DNA from: Periplaneta americana
Taxonomy: Eukaryota > Arthropoda > Insecta > Blattodea > Blattidae
Direction of reading: 5' to 3'
Assembly: GCF_040183065.1 (NCBI RefSeq)
Contig: NC_091133.1
Location: 137,591,806-137,655,805 of the forward strand
Length of the DNA stretch: 64,000 bases
Shown here piece by piece: positions 54,420 to 64,000 of this stretch. The position numbers were made by a program, and so were the translations under genes. The notes beneath the pieces were generated by a model. The model saw nothing but the letters and a program-made list of their open reading frames with translations. It made no database searches and was not told the DNA's origin. Numbering within the stretch: the first letter of the stretch is position 1; every line of letters starts with the position of its first letter.

Positions 54420-57410
54420 ATAATGTGTTAATATTGCACTACTTGAATGTAATTTTACATGCACGTCATTTAAAACATAAAATAATCTCAACTAGAATCA
54501 TGTGGAAAATGCCAGCTTCCCGCCTGAGCTTTAAACACTTAGGCCCAAACAGCATGACGTCAGACGTCACAAAATATTCAGATTTTGTTGCAAGGCTTTC
54601 TTTGTAGGTGGTGTTGGTATAGCTTCCATCAGCTGACAGCATGGTAAGTCCATATTGGCAACCTTCGAACATAAAATATACTTTAATGCTCGAAGTTGGC
54701 AACATAGCACTGTAGTTCCAAGCTCGGCCGCTTAACAGTCAAGTTCCATCTTAAAAAAAAAGTACCATACTTTGTTTCCTGGAAAAGCTTTGGTTTGCAT
54801 TTTAATATGTTTGTTTACTATGATTATTATATTTTATTATGAATGTTTCTCTTTCGTGATCTTTTCCGTTCTCATCTTTAATTTCATTTTTTATTTCTGC
54901 TCTGTTTATAGTTATGATTTGTCCATGAGACATTTCCGTGGGAACGCTGAAAGATTCTATAAATGAATAAATTAATAAATATTTACCCCGAAAAGAGATG
55001 TAACCAACAAAAAGTCGAAAGTTGCGTTTTTAGTGGAATAGTGATCTATCGAAGAAATGTCACCGCCTAGCGGACATAAAGTGACATAATTTCTTTTTCA
55101 AAGGTTAGAATTTTGGTTTCAATATTGGTATTCCGGCGAATAGTGATGTATTTGTTCTAAAATGGTGGAAGTAGCGAAACAAGCTGTGAGTATTAGTGCT
55201 GGAAAAACAATTAAATAAAAGCCGGAAGCGCAAAACAAACACTCATGAATGGAAGTATAATAAGAATAAGGCCTTAAGAAATGCTGGGAAGCCATATATG
55301 AGTAGGAAAGGGTATTTTGTGCCGGGAAAATGTATATCAGAAACGGTGAGTGGAACACTGGTGTAACTGCAATTTTGATTACTGTATAAGCTGTTTTTAT
55401 TAGTTTTCAGATCTGTAGTCCGATTCATTGGTAATGTTTCATTAAACATTTAGGCAACATCGTAACATACACATATTACGTCGTGTGAAACTATTTTTAG
55501 AAACATGTTTTGTCGAATACACATTATCTCCGATATGAAAATTTGTTGAAAACTAGGAGGGAGAAAATAGTATTAATTTCACAAAAATACCACCAAAAAT
55601 ACACTTAGCCACGAAAAGGGCACAATATTTAATCGAAATAAAGGCAGGTACTACACATACGAACTTTGCCTGGAACAACGTAATTTTCACACCAAAAATA
55701 TTATTATACCACAGTCTAGTATATACAGTCGCGAAGCTCAATACGTAGTAAATATGCAAACATTAGGTAGTTGCTCACCACTAGGCTCGCTAATATCGCC
55801 TCATTACAGGTAATGCAAAATAGTACCGTCACAGTCTTTTGTTTGTAGCACCATCAAAACTCAAGCTTCTTGACTGTATATAGTAGACTGTGATTAGACA
55901 TTAATTTGCTAGTGAATTATGTGTGTCACAATCACTGTTTCAAATTTTACTGATGCAATTACGCTACATTTCAGAGAAATATATGTTATTCTTCATGCAC
56001 TCCAACTAATTCATATGGTTGAAAGGCCGCCCTTCCGATCAGCTGTTAAGCGGATCACGTGGTCTACCTTACGGCCTGTATTAGATCACGATGGCAGTGG
56101 TTCTTGTGCATCAATTTCAATGTCGAAATCGATAATCGCATGCACATTTGAGTGCCATCTAGAATGTAATAAAGTAAAATAGAGACAAAATTGTTGCTTT
56201 CGTGAAACACGTTAATTTTGCGTGTATTGTATTGGAAACTTGTAATATTTATGCAACATGACATATATGCTATTGGCAACACTGCATTTGAAAATGCTGT
56301 CTTGGAGTGTACTGCGAATTTGATCGCTATCTGAACGCCCTCAGATTTCAGTCAACTGTTTCATGTGTGCTAGAGGCAAGGGGACTAATGTATCTGTTTA
56401 TTGAAATATACAATAACGACGGATGTCAGAATTGCCGAAGTTTAATTGTACGAAGCAAAAAGGTTTGTTTTTAATATATAAGTAATTGTAGAGATTGGGG
56501 CTAAAGTCAAATCTTGAAATAGTAAAGTGTTACAATTATAAATTAGTGAATTGAAATAATAAATATCAATTAAGCATACGAATTACAATGAAGTACCGTA
56601 AACTGGGTATACTTTGACCATTGTAATACAAAAATGTTGATTGTCATCTACCGGTAAACTGTGTTAACTACTTTGCAAACTCTGTACAACATATTCACCA
56701 ACGAAGTCCACTAGATGTCACCCATGTAGTAAAAACTTTTATATGGAGTTGTTGGCACTCCTGCGACAGCGTCAATATTCAACTAAGTTATCTGCGTTTT
56801 GAGAAGGTGCTGAAAAATCCATCATCTGTAATTATTTGGAATGCCATCGACTTTATATTGAGCTGCAAGTAAGTTATATGATTATTCCTCCATCTGAAAT
56901 AGCATGTAGTTCCTCTGATTAGCCATCGTGTTCTATATTAAAATGCTTTTCCTGTGACATTGCCATGTCGCCATGCTCTGAAACCAGTAATCAAAGTATC
57001 CCCGTTAGCTAAGAAAAACTACATTAGTACATACTTATCATTACAAACATATATTTCTCATACCATTTTGTAGAAACTATATCATAAGTCGCTGAGGGCC
57101 TACCGGTAGACATAATGTTGAAATCATAGACAATTCGGACTAAGAAACATAACCATTACAGCTGTCAGTCAGAATCTGAACTATCATCGCTTAACTCATT
57201 TTCCAAATTAGGCCTATAGCTGTACCTAATGTACACTTCTTTATGCAAAGATTGTTCCATGCTTGAAATGTATGGATCAGATGCAATTAACAGTACCGTA
57301 TTAAAGACATCTTGATTAGTCTACTCGCGGGACAGTAATATTCTAGTCATTTTGTTAAAAGAGCCCTTATGAGCTCGCAGCTCACTATGTTCAGTGAAAC
57401 TGGAGTTTTT
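54420..57410. other. Intergenic DNA, no supported gene
   Basis: AT-rich with scattered short open frames. A weak candidate first exon (MSELPKFNCTKQK, then AAG/GTTTGT) lies at 56425-56463 (+). The sequence AAGATGGCAGTGG-like near 56090 and other short motifs are not interpretable alone. Confidence 0.45.
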
Positions 57411-57412
57411 AG

Positions 57413-57890
57413 ATGTCTTTCTTCCATTTATTTATTAGACCCCATTGACTCATACATTGGGTTTAGTATATTCTCTGGTGCCTAGACCCTTACGTATATC
57501 CGTTGCCCTAGCAGGAGGAACACGACTGCTCCAAGCCATCCAGATTGCGGACGCAAGCTTCAGAGCTTCTACTTGGTGAACATAAGGTGCATCCGTCTGA
57601 AGTGGTTGCTGCGTGACTGGGGGCTGGGCTCCGTATCGAACCCGCAGGCTGTGCTCTGCGTAAATAGCCACGCCTCTGTCACGGAGGATTGCATGCTGCA
57701 GCTGAACACCTACGCCTGGACCATACAACCTTTCAACAAGTCCAGGTATGGAGGAGTCCACAATTGACCACAGTTATGTATAAACCAGATTCTACTGAGT
57801 TTTCAGATTTCTTTCTTCCCGTTGATTTATTAGAGCTCTTTGACTCCTACATTGCGTTTAATACATTCTGTGGCGCCTAGACCCTTATTG
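57413..57890. repeat. Direct repeats of ~80 bp flanking a tRNA-like (minus) segment
   Basis: TTTCTTCCATTTATTTATTAGA..TGACTCATACATTGGGTTTAGT..GCCTAGACCCTTA at 57416-57492 recurs as 57808-57885, followed in both by TATATCCGTTGCCC. Between them, the minus strand at 57631-57685 shows GTGGCTATTTACGC and GGGTTCGATACGG, A- and B-box-like. Perhaps two SINE tails with one head, or a large target duplication. Confidence 0.6.
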
Positions 57891-57899
57891 AGAGATTAT

Positions 57900-58460
57900 C
57901 TATATCCGTTGCCCGGACACGCTTCCGTACAGGGGCAGCGCCAAATTGGGATTATGGTACTTTGTACTGATTTAATAGTTACTTAATATTGATAAGCGTA
58001 TTTTTTTTACGAGGATCAAGTGCTTTCGACACGGTATATTATAATATTGAACGTGGTTATGTTATGGTACAGAGAGGTTACAAGACGGTTGTAATGGGAC
58101 GCCATTTTCGTGTTGCGAATATAATGTAGCTATCAGATTATTTTTTATCTTAGTGGGTGATATTACTTTACGTACAGTTACCCTTAAAAAGAATGAGACG
58201 ATTCTTGGTCGTCGGAAGTTAAAGTTCTACAGCGCGGTTCACTCGATATCGACGTAACGATACATAACATGACAAATAGTACAAGAATTGTTACAAGGAC
58301 CACAACAAGGACAAGGACCAGAATAAGGATCACGAAGAAGACTGCCATTTAAGGCCAGGATTTCACAACATAGCTCGAGTCCCAAAATATCATTGCTTCA
58401 CTGTACCGAATGGCAAATGCCTGCTAAGGGATCTACATTCTGGACTGCTGCTATCACTGT
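57900..58460. other. Intergenic DNA
   Basis: Contains an imperfect ACAAGGACCA repeat at 58295-58325. No gene is seen. Confidence 0.5.
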
Positions 58461-58464
58461 CTTG

Positions 58465-58532
58465 TCTCGGTAGCTCATATAGTAGCGTGCCGGTTCCACT
58501 GAATAACCGAAACGTCTCGTGTTCGATCCCAA
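58465..58532 (+). pseudogene. tRNA-like segment
   Basis: TCGGTAGCTCATATAGTAGCG resembles a D arm with A box, and GTGTTCGATCCC is a B box 45 nt later. There is no matching acceptor stem. Likely a SINE head or tRNA pseudogene. Confidence 0.55.
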
Positions 58533-58738
58533 GTAAAACTTTTTTTTATTGAGGTGTAATTAATTTGTTCAGAGTTCCTCGACTGTCTAATTTGTCGAAA
58601 AATATGGAATAATTTATGCCCAATTTCTGGGTCTTACAAGTGGGCTGAACCTCGTCAAAAAAAAAAAAATCTTACTTGGAAGTTGAAAGTATTCTTCCTC
58701 AAACAAAAATCATAAGAAACAAAAAGAGACCTGTTAAC

Positions 58739-59823
58739 TTAAAATCTAGTCCACATGCCATCAGCTTCTTTAGTCCACATGCCATCAGCTTCTATTACAG
58801 CTCTAAGTCGATCCGGCATGGATGTCACGAGATTGTGGAATAAGTTCTGATCCCCGGCGAGATCTTCCCAGGTGTCAACAACTTGATCCCACAATTCGTC
58901 TCGATTTCGAGGGCGTCGGTGGGCATAGGTGGCTATCCATCCCTTTTTCAATTCCGCCCATAAATTTTCGATGACATTCAAATCAGTTGACTTCGGAGGC
59001 CAATGAATGATTTCGATCTCGGGTCTCCTTTGAAACCATCTTTGAATGCTTGCAGCATAGTGCACGGGATGGTTATCCTGCTGGAACAGCAATGTTCCTT
59101 CGGGAAAACGTTCTCGGGCGGAGGGAAGGAATATATTTTCCAGAATGTGCTCGTAAGTTTCCGCATTAAACCGGCCATCGATGCGTTCTATAACGCCAGG
59201 TCCATCGTAAGACATCCACCCCAACACGATATGCTAAAGCGCCCCGATCTTTCACGTCGGTGCACATAGCGCTGATCATGTCGGAGACCATCCTCACGTT
59301 AGAGACGGACAGGACCTTCGTAATCACTCGAGATGGTTGTTTCGTCGGAGAAAATTACATTTCTCCAATCGAAATCCACTCGATTGATAGCGAAGGCAAG
59401 ACGGTCGACAGCTTGTGCTTCCCCCAATATTTCCATTTCCGCAGCCCTCCGGCTCCTAATACCGCGGTTCCTCAACCTGCTGATCACAGTCTGTGAAGAG
59501 CCGGGAAAGTTAGATGCTGCTCTTATTTCGTTAGCAGTCAGAAAGGGGTCCTATCGAACTGTCTCGAATAAAAGAGCATCCTCTTACAATGAAGAAATCC
59601 GCGGACGCCCAGGAATAGGGCGATTTTCGACCTCCCCAAAATTTTGGTAACTATGAACCCACCTCGCGGCTGTACTTCCAGGAACACCGACCAAACGGCC
59701 AGCAGATCTAGCCCCATATCCAGCCTCAACTAGAGCTATAACTCGCTGTCTCATGTCACGTCGGTTCGCCATTACGATGAGAAATGAGAGATGACGATAG
59801 TGTAGACAATGACTATTTAACAT
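58739..59823 (-). pseudogene. Tc1/mariner transposase with intact DDE residues, two frameshifts
   Basis: Three minus-strand frames form one transposase. 59584-59823 has the paired HTH (RQRVIALVEAGYGARSAGRL then TAARWVHSYQNFG). 59299-59487 has RNVIFSDETTI with the first catalytic Asp. 58739-59227 has LLFQQDNHPVHYAASIQRWF (second Asp) and STDLNVIENLWAELKKG with the catalytic Glu. I count 35 residues between Asp2 and Glu, one more than Tc1. Frame changes fall near 59270 and 59540. The last codons carry a tandem duplication (EADGMWTKEADGMW). Terminal inverted repeats were not found. Confidence 0.88.
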
Positions 59824-60024
59824 GATATAGAATTATTGAAATAAGAGGCATCTTGCATAGTAAGAGTTAATAAATCAACCCTAAATTAAATATCTATATG
59901 ACAGGAAGTCCAATTGTTGTGAAACTAATGAAATTAAATCTAATTACATTAAATAAACAAACCCCAAGTTATGACACCACATTGCTACAGCTAAATTGTA
60001 GGTTATTAACATAAGCATTGAATA

Positions 60025-60084
60025 GGTCCGTGGTTGTGCGTTGGATGACAAAACCAAACATCGAAAGTTCGAATCTTGCCGAGG
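60025..60084 (+). pseudogene. tRNA-like segment
   Basis: GTCCGTGGTTGTGCGTTGG and AAAGTTCGAATCTTGCC resemble A-box and B-box regions about 35 nt apart. The stems do not pair well. Probably a SINE head remnant. Confidence 0.4.
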
Positions 60085-60089
60085 AATGT

Positions 60090-61580
60090 AACTTCTTGCT
60101 TTTTATAATGTAAATCAGACTTCTAACTACAATCATTCATATTTCTTACATTATTTATTAATATTTTTAGCCAACATTGAATTTGTAAAGAAAAGACTAG
60201 AAATCTCATATGGAATTTGTGATCTGTAGTGAAATAAACATATATTATCTCTCGGAACATTTCCGTAAAAGTAAATTAAATTCACTCCTTGAAACTGGAA
60301 ACCTTATTCGTAGGGTCATTTTCCCATAGCATACAAGCTGAAGTAACGCAGCCATTGATAAATGTTTTGTACACAGAATTAGACTGAATTCCTATTCGAC
60401 AGAACCTACAATCAATGGCTTGTCTGAGCATGATAAACAAATCCAAAGTGTTTCCAATGTCACTGAACAATTTCAAAATATTAATTTAAAAACTAAGAAA
60501 GGATCGTAATTGCTGTATCTAGTGATTATTTACATTTATGTCTACAAAAAGAATCTTGGAAAAACATATATATGGTACAACTGAAATTAAGAGTAAATGA
60601 ATTGAATGTTTCACTTAATTTCATAATCACTTCAGTAGATGTTCTCCACTCAATGTTGTGAAAAAATTCAAAAGTAAAAACATGTAGATAACGCAGGGAC
60701 TTCAAGATCTCATGTATTAAAAAGAAGAATCTATATGTATTGAGTAGCAATGTAATGATCCTCATGTGCAAAAAGTACAGTGTAATTTAACAAAAATTAT
60801 AAAAGAGGGAAATAGAATATATTTGAGTAGAAAAGTACAAAATTCAGATAATGCAATTAAACCTATTGGGAATATTATTAAATTTAAAGTTGTAGATATC
60901 CTAAGAAAGGAAATATTTTTTCATTAAAACCAATGATTATAAAGTAGAGGATCCCAAATCTATTGCAAATTCTTTTAACGTATTATAGTATATAGTACAG
61001 AAATATTATTGACAACTTAAACATTCAAGATTTTGCAAAAGATACTGCAATTGGTTACTTAACAGATGTATTTAATAATAATTATTAATATATGTAATTA
61101 GTCAATAACTGCAACAGTGCTTATACATTCAATCATAACATGAATAAAATTGAATGCAAACACGTAGATAAAATAGTTAAAATTAACTGCAGGGGTGAGA
61201 ATGAAATAATCCAAAGCCATACTTTTAACAAAACTTGTTTTTTGCGAGTGCATTTCTTACACATATGGGAAAGCTATTAATAAATAATTGTAATAATTAC
61301 TCAACAAATGACATAGCCTAAGGACTCTAAACCTTTGTAAAAGTTTGTCTATTATTATAAATTTTATTTAAATTCATTTTAATTGTTAGTTTTTAATATA
61401 AATGCGTTTACATTTTATATATGTGTGTGTATAAATGCATTCATTAGATTAAGGTTTATAATATTATAACTTGTAATTTTGTATTGCTTGCGATCATTAA
61501 CACTTAATCTGAGGACTTTGTGAAACTCTATTTCAACGTGACTGAGCTATTTCAACGTTATTTAGACAAAAAAAATAGTT
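60090..61580. other. AT-rich subtelomeric DNA, no gene seen
   Basis: No transposon, gene or tandem repeat recognised. There is no trace of telomere-specific retrotransposons. Confidence 0.55.
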
Positions 61581-61583
61581 GTG

Positions 61584-61655
61584 TAGACCAAGAATCGAAC
61601 TCGCACTCTTCTACACAACACGCAGAAGTCTTACCGTCTGAGCAATGGAAACGAC
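61584..61655 (-). pseudogene. tRNA-like segment near the telomere
   Basis: The minus strand reads TCCATTGCTCAGACGGTAAGA (A box), then GAGTGCGAGTTCGATTCTTGG (B box), ending GTCTACAC. The spacing fits a tRNA, but the acceptor stem is not matched. Probably a SINE head. Confidence 0.6.
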
Positions 61656-61727
61656 ATGAAAGCTTTCCTTTGTGTGCGGAGTGTCGATCTAGTCATGAAG
61701 GTCCATTGTCGATTTAACTACACGATT

Positions 61728-61926
61728 TATCTTTAATTTACGTAATATCATATATTTTGCAGTTTTATACTTGAATTTCGGAACGATGCTAGTAACAAAC
61801 CAAATAGCCTGAATATAAGTAACTCAATAACTAACCTATCTTTAATTTACGTAATATCATATATTTTGCAGTTTTATAATTGAATTTCGGAACGATGCTA
61901 GTAACAAACCAAATAGCCTGAATATA
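61728..61926 (+). repeat. 109-bp subtelomeric tandem duplication
   Basis: Copy 1 (61728-61817) and copy 2 (61837-61926) differ at one visible base over 90 bp (TATACTTG versus TATAATTG). A 19-bp spacer containing AACTAACC separates them. Copy 2 ends at GAATATA, where GGTTAGG repeats begin. Confidence 0.95.
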
Positions 61927-64000
61927 GGTTAGGTTAGGTTAGGTTAGGTTAGGTTAGGTTAGGTTAGGTTAGGTTAGGTTAGGTTAGGTTAGGTTAGGTT
62001 AGGTTAGGTTAGGTTAGGTTAGGTTAGGTTAGGTTAGGTTAGGTTAGGTTAGGTTAGGTTAGGTTAGGTTAGTTAGGTTAGGTTAGGTTAGGTTAGGTTA
62101 GGTTAGGTTAGGTTAGGTTAGGTTAGGTTAGGTTAGGTTAGGTTAGGTTAGGTTAGGTTAGGTTAGGTTAGGTTAGGTTAGGTTAGGTTAGGTTAGGTTA
62201 GGTTAGGTTAGGTTAGGTTAGGTTAGGTTAGGTTAGGTTAGGTTAGGTTAGGTTAGGTTAGGTTAGGTTAGGTTAGGTTAGGTTAGGTTAGGTTAGGTTA
62301 GGTTAGGTTAGGTTAGGTTAGGTTAGGTTAGGTTAGGTTAGGTTAGGTTAGGTTAGGTTAGGTTAGGTTAGGTTAGGTTAGGTTAGGTTAGGTTAGGTTA
62401 GGTTAGGTTAGGTTAGGTTAGGTTAGGTTAGGTTAGGTTAGGTTAGGTTAGGTTAGGTTAGGTTAGGTTAGGTTAGGTTAGGTTAGGTTAGGTTAGGTTA
62501 GGTTAGGTTAGGTTAGGTTAGGTTAGGTTAGGTTAGGTTAGGTTAGGTTAGGTTAGGTTAGGTTAGGTTAGGTTAGGTTAGGTTAGGTTAGGTTAGGTTA
62601 GGTTAGGTTAGGTTAGGTTAGGTTAGGTTAGGTTAGGTTAGGTTAGGTTAGGTTAGGTTAGGTTAGGTTAGGTTAGGTTAGGTTAGGTTAGGTTAGGTTA
62701 GGTTAGGTTAGGTTAGGTTAGGTTAGGTTAGGTTAGGTTAGGTTAGGTTAGGTTAGGTTAGGTTAGGTTAGGTTAGGTTAGGTTAGGTTAGGTTAGGTTA
62801 GGTTAGGTTAGGTTAGGTTAGGTTAGGTTAGGTTAGGTTAGGTTAGGTTAGGTTAGGTTAGGTTAGGTTAGGTTAGGTTAGGTTAGGTTAGGTTAGGTTA
62901 GGTTAGGTTAGGTTAGGTTAGGTTAGGTTAGGTTAGGTTAGGTTAGGTTAGGTTAGGTTAGGTTAGGTTAGGTTAGGTTAGGTTAGGTTAGGTTAGGTTA
63001 GGTTAGGTTAGGTTAGGTTAGGTTAGGTTAGGTTAGGTTAGGTTAGGTTAGGTTAGGTTAGGTTAGGTTAGGTTAGGTTAGGTTAGGTTAGGTTAGGTTA
63101 GGTTAGGTTAGGTTAGGTTAGGTTAGGTTAGGTTAGGTTAGGTTAGGTTAGGTTAGGTTAGGTTAGGTTAGGTTAGGTTAGGTTAGGTTAGGTTAGGTTA
63201 GGTTAGGTTAGGTTAGGTTAGGTTAGGTTAGGTTAGGTTAGGTTAGGTTAGGTTAGGTTAGGTTAGGTTAGGTTAGGTTAGGTTAGGTTAGGTTAGGTTA
63301 GGTTAGGTTAGGTTAGGTTAGGTTAGGTTAGGTTAGGTTAGGTTAGGTTAGGTTAGGTTAGGTTAGGTTAGGTTAGGTTAGGTTAGGTTAGGTTAGGTTA
63401 GGTTAGGTTAGGTTAGGTTAGGTTAGGTTAGGTTAGGTTAGGTTAGGTTAGGTTAGGTTAGGTTAGGTTAGGTTAGGTTAGGTTAGGTTAGGTTAGGTTA
63501 GGTTAGGTTAGGTTAGGTTAGGTTAGGTTAGGTTAGGTTAGGTTAGGTTAGGTTAGGTTAGGTTAGGTTAGGTTAGGTTAGGTTAGGTTAGGTTAGGTTA
63601 GGTTAGGTTAGGTTAGGTTAGGTTAGGTTAGGTTAGGTTAGGTTAGGTTAGGTTAGGTTAGGTTAGGTTAGGTTAGGTTAGGTTAGGTTAGGTTAGGTTA
63701 GGTTAGGTTAGGTTAGGTTAGGTTAGGTTAGGTTAGGTTAGGTTAGGTTAGGTTAGGTTAGGTTAGGTTAGGTTAGGTTAGGTTAGGTTAGGTTAGGTTA
63801 GGTTAGGTTAGGTTAGGTTAGGTTAGGTTAGGTTAGGTTAGGTTAGGTTAGGTTAGGTTAGGTTAGGTTAGGTTAGGTTAGGTTAGGTTAGGTTAGGTTA
63901 GGTTAGGTTAGGTTAGGTTAGGTTAGGTTAGGTTAGGTTAGGTTAGGTTAGGTTAGGTTAGGTTAGGTTAGGTTAGGTTAGGTTAGGTTAGGTTAGGTTA
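61927..64000 (+). repeat. Telomeric (TTAGG)n array, right chromosome end
   Basis: About 415 pentamer units with the G-rich strand 5'->3' towards the end of the window, as at a right-hand chromosome terminus. The only irregularity seen is a missing G near 62071 (TTAG for TTAGG). No telomeric retrotransposon interrupts it. In the cell this array is extended by telomerase and bound by shelterin-like proteins. Confidence 0.98.

Noticed and set aside
56425-56463. Short ATG exon with a donor-like end
   Set aside because: Too short, and without any supporting downstream exon.

Overview
This window is arthropod nuclear DNA at the right-hand end of a chromosome. Its last ~2.07 kb (61927-64000) is an almost perfect (TTAGG)n array with the G-rich strand running 5'->3' towards the window end. 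TTAGG is the ancestral insect telomere repeat and is absent from flies. The DNA is AT-rich, full of tRNA-headed SINEs and decayed transposons, and gene-poor. The style of the SINE and LINE copies is what I know from cockroach and termite assemblies, so I infer a polyneopteran, probably Blattodea; the species is not proven.

Only one host gene can be read completely: LSM2 on the minus strand (43585 down to 30353). Its four coding exons have consensus splice sites and join in frame to give a 95-residue LSm2, the size of the human protein. Introns 2 and 3 (5.2 and 7.7 kb) are filled with mobile-element debris. A second likely host fragment is a terminal coding exon at 14414-14650 (+), with its own splice acceptor and poly(A) signal; I do not recognise its product.

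Layout. 1-8.8 kb: a decayed minus-strand Ty3/Gypsy element cut by a hAT transposon (8-bp target duplication). The hAT is itself interrupted by a Penelope-like retroelement and a SINE cluster, and a LINE fragment sits elsewhere in the Gypsy. 8.8-20.7 kb: AT-rich sequence with LINE scraps, SINEs, a pogo-type MITE, another MITE candidate and the 14.4 kb exon. 21.0-23.5 kb: a piggyBac element flanked by TTAA. 24.3-25.0 kb: an internally deleted mariner-like element. 26.2 kb: an R2-like LINE tail. 28.6-29.4 kb: hAT scraps and SINEs. 30.35-43.59 kb: LSM2, whose introns hold a 2.5 kb element with TAGGGTGGGTC termini, a pogo-like fragment, a mariner relic with a long homopolymer, two THAP-domain relics, LINE copies and foldbacks. 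43.9-45.4 kb: inverted and tandem repeats. 45.6-50.2 kb: an AT-rich array followed by a 4.2 kb degenerate satellite built on TGACCT/AGGTCA. 50.2-51.0 kb: an inverted repeat with 329-bp arms. 51.9-54.4 kb: a Tc1 relic, a LINE fragment and a THAP-plus-P-element-type transposase gene. 58.7-59.8 kb: a mariner/Tc1 transposase with all three catalytic acidic residues but two frameshifts. 61.7 kb: a 109-bp tandem duplication whose second copy passes straight into the telomere.

There is no operon-like cooperation here. LSm2 would act in the LSm1-7 and LSm2-8 rings (mRNA decay and U6 snRNP). All translations and repeat comparisons were done by eye.
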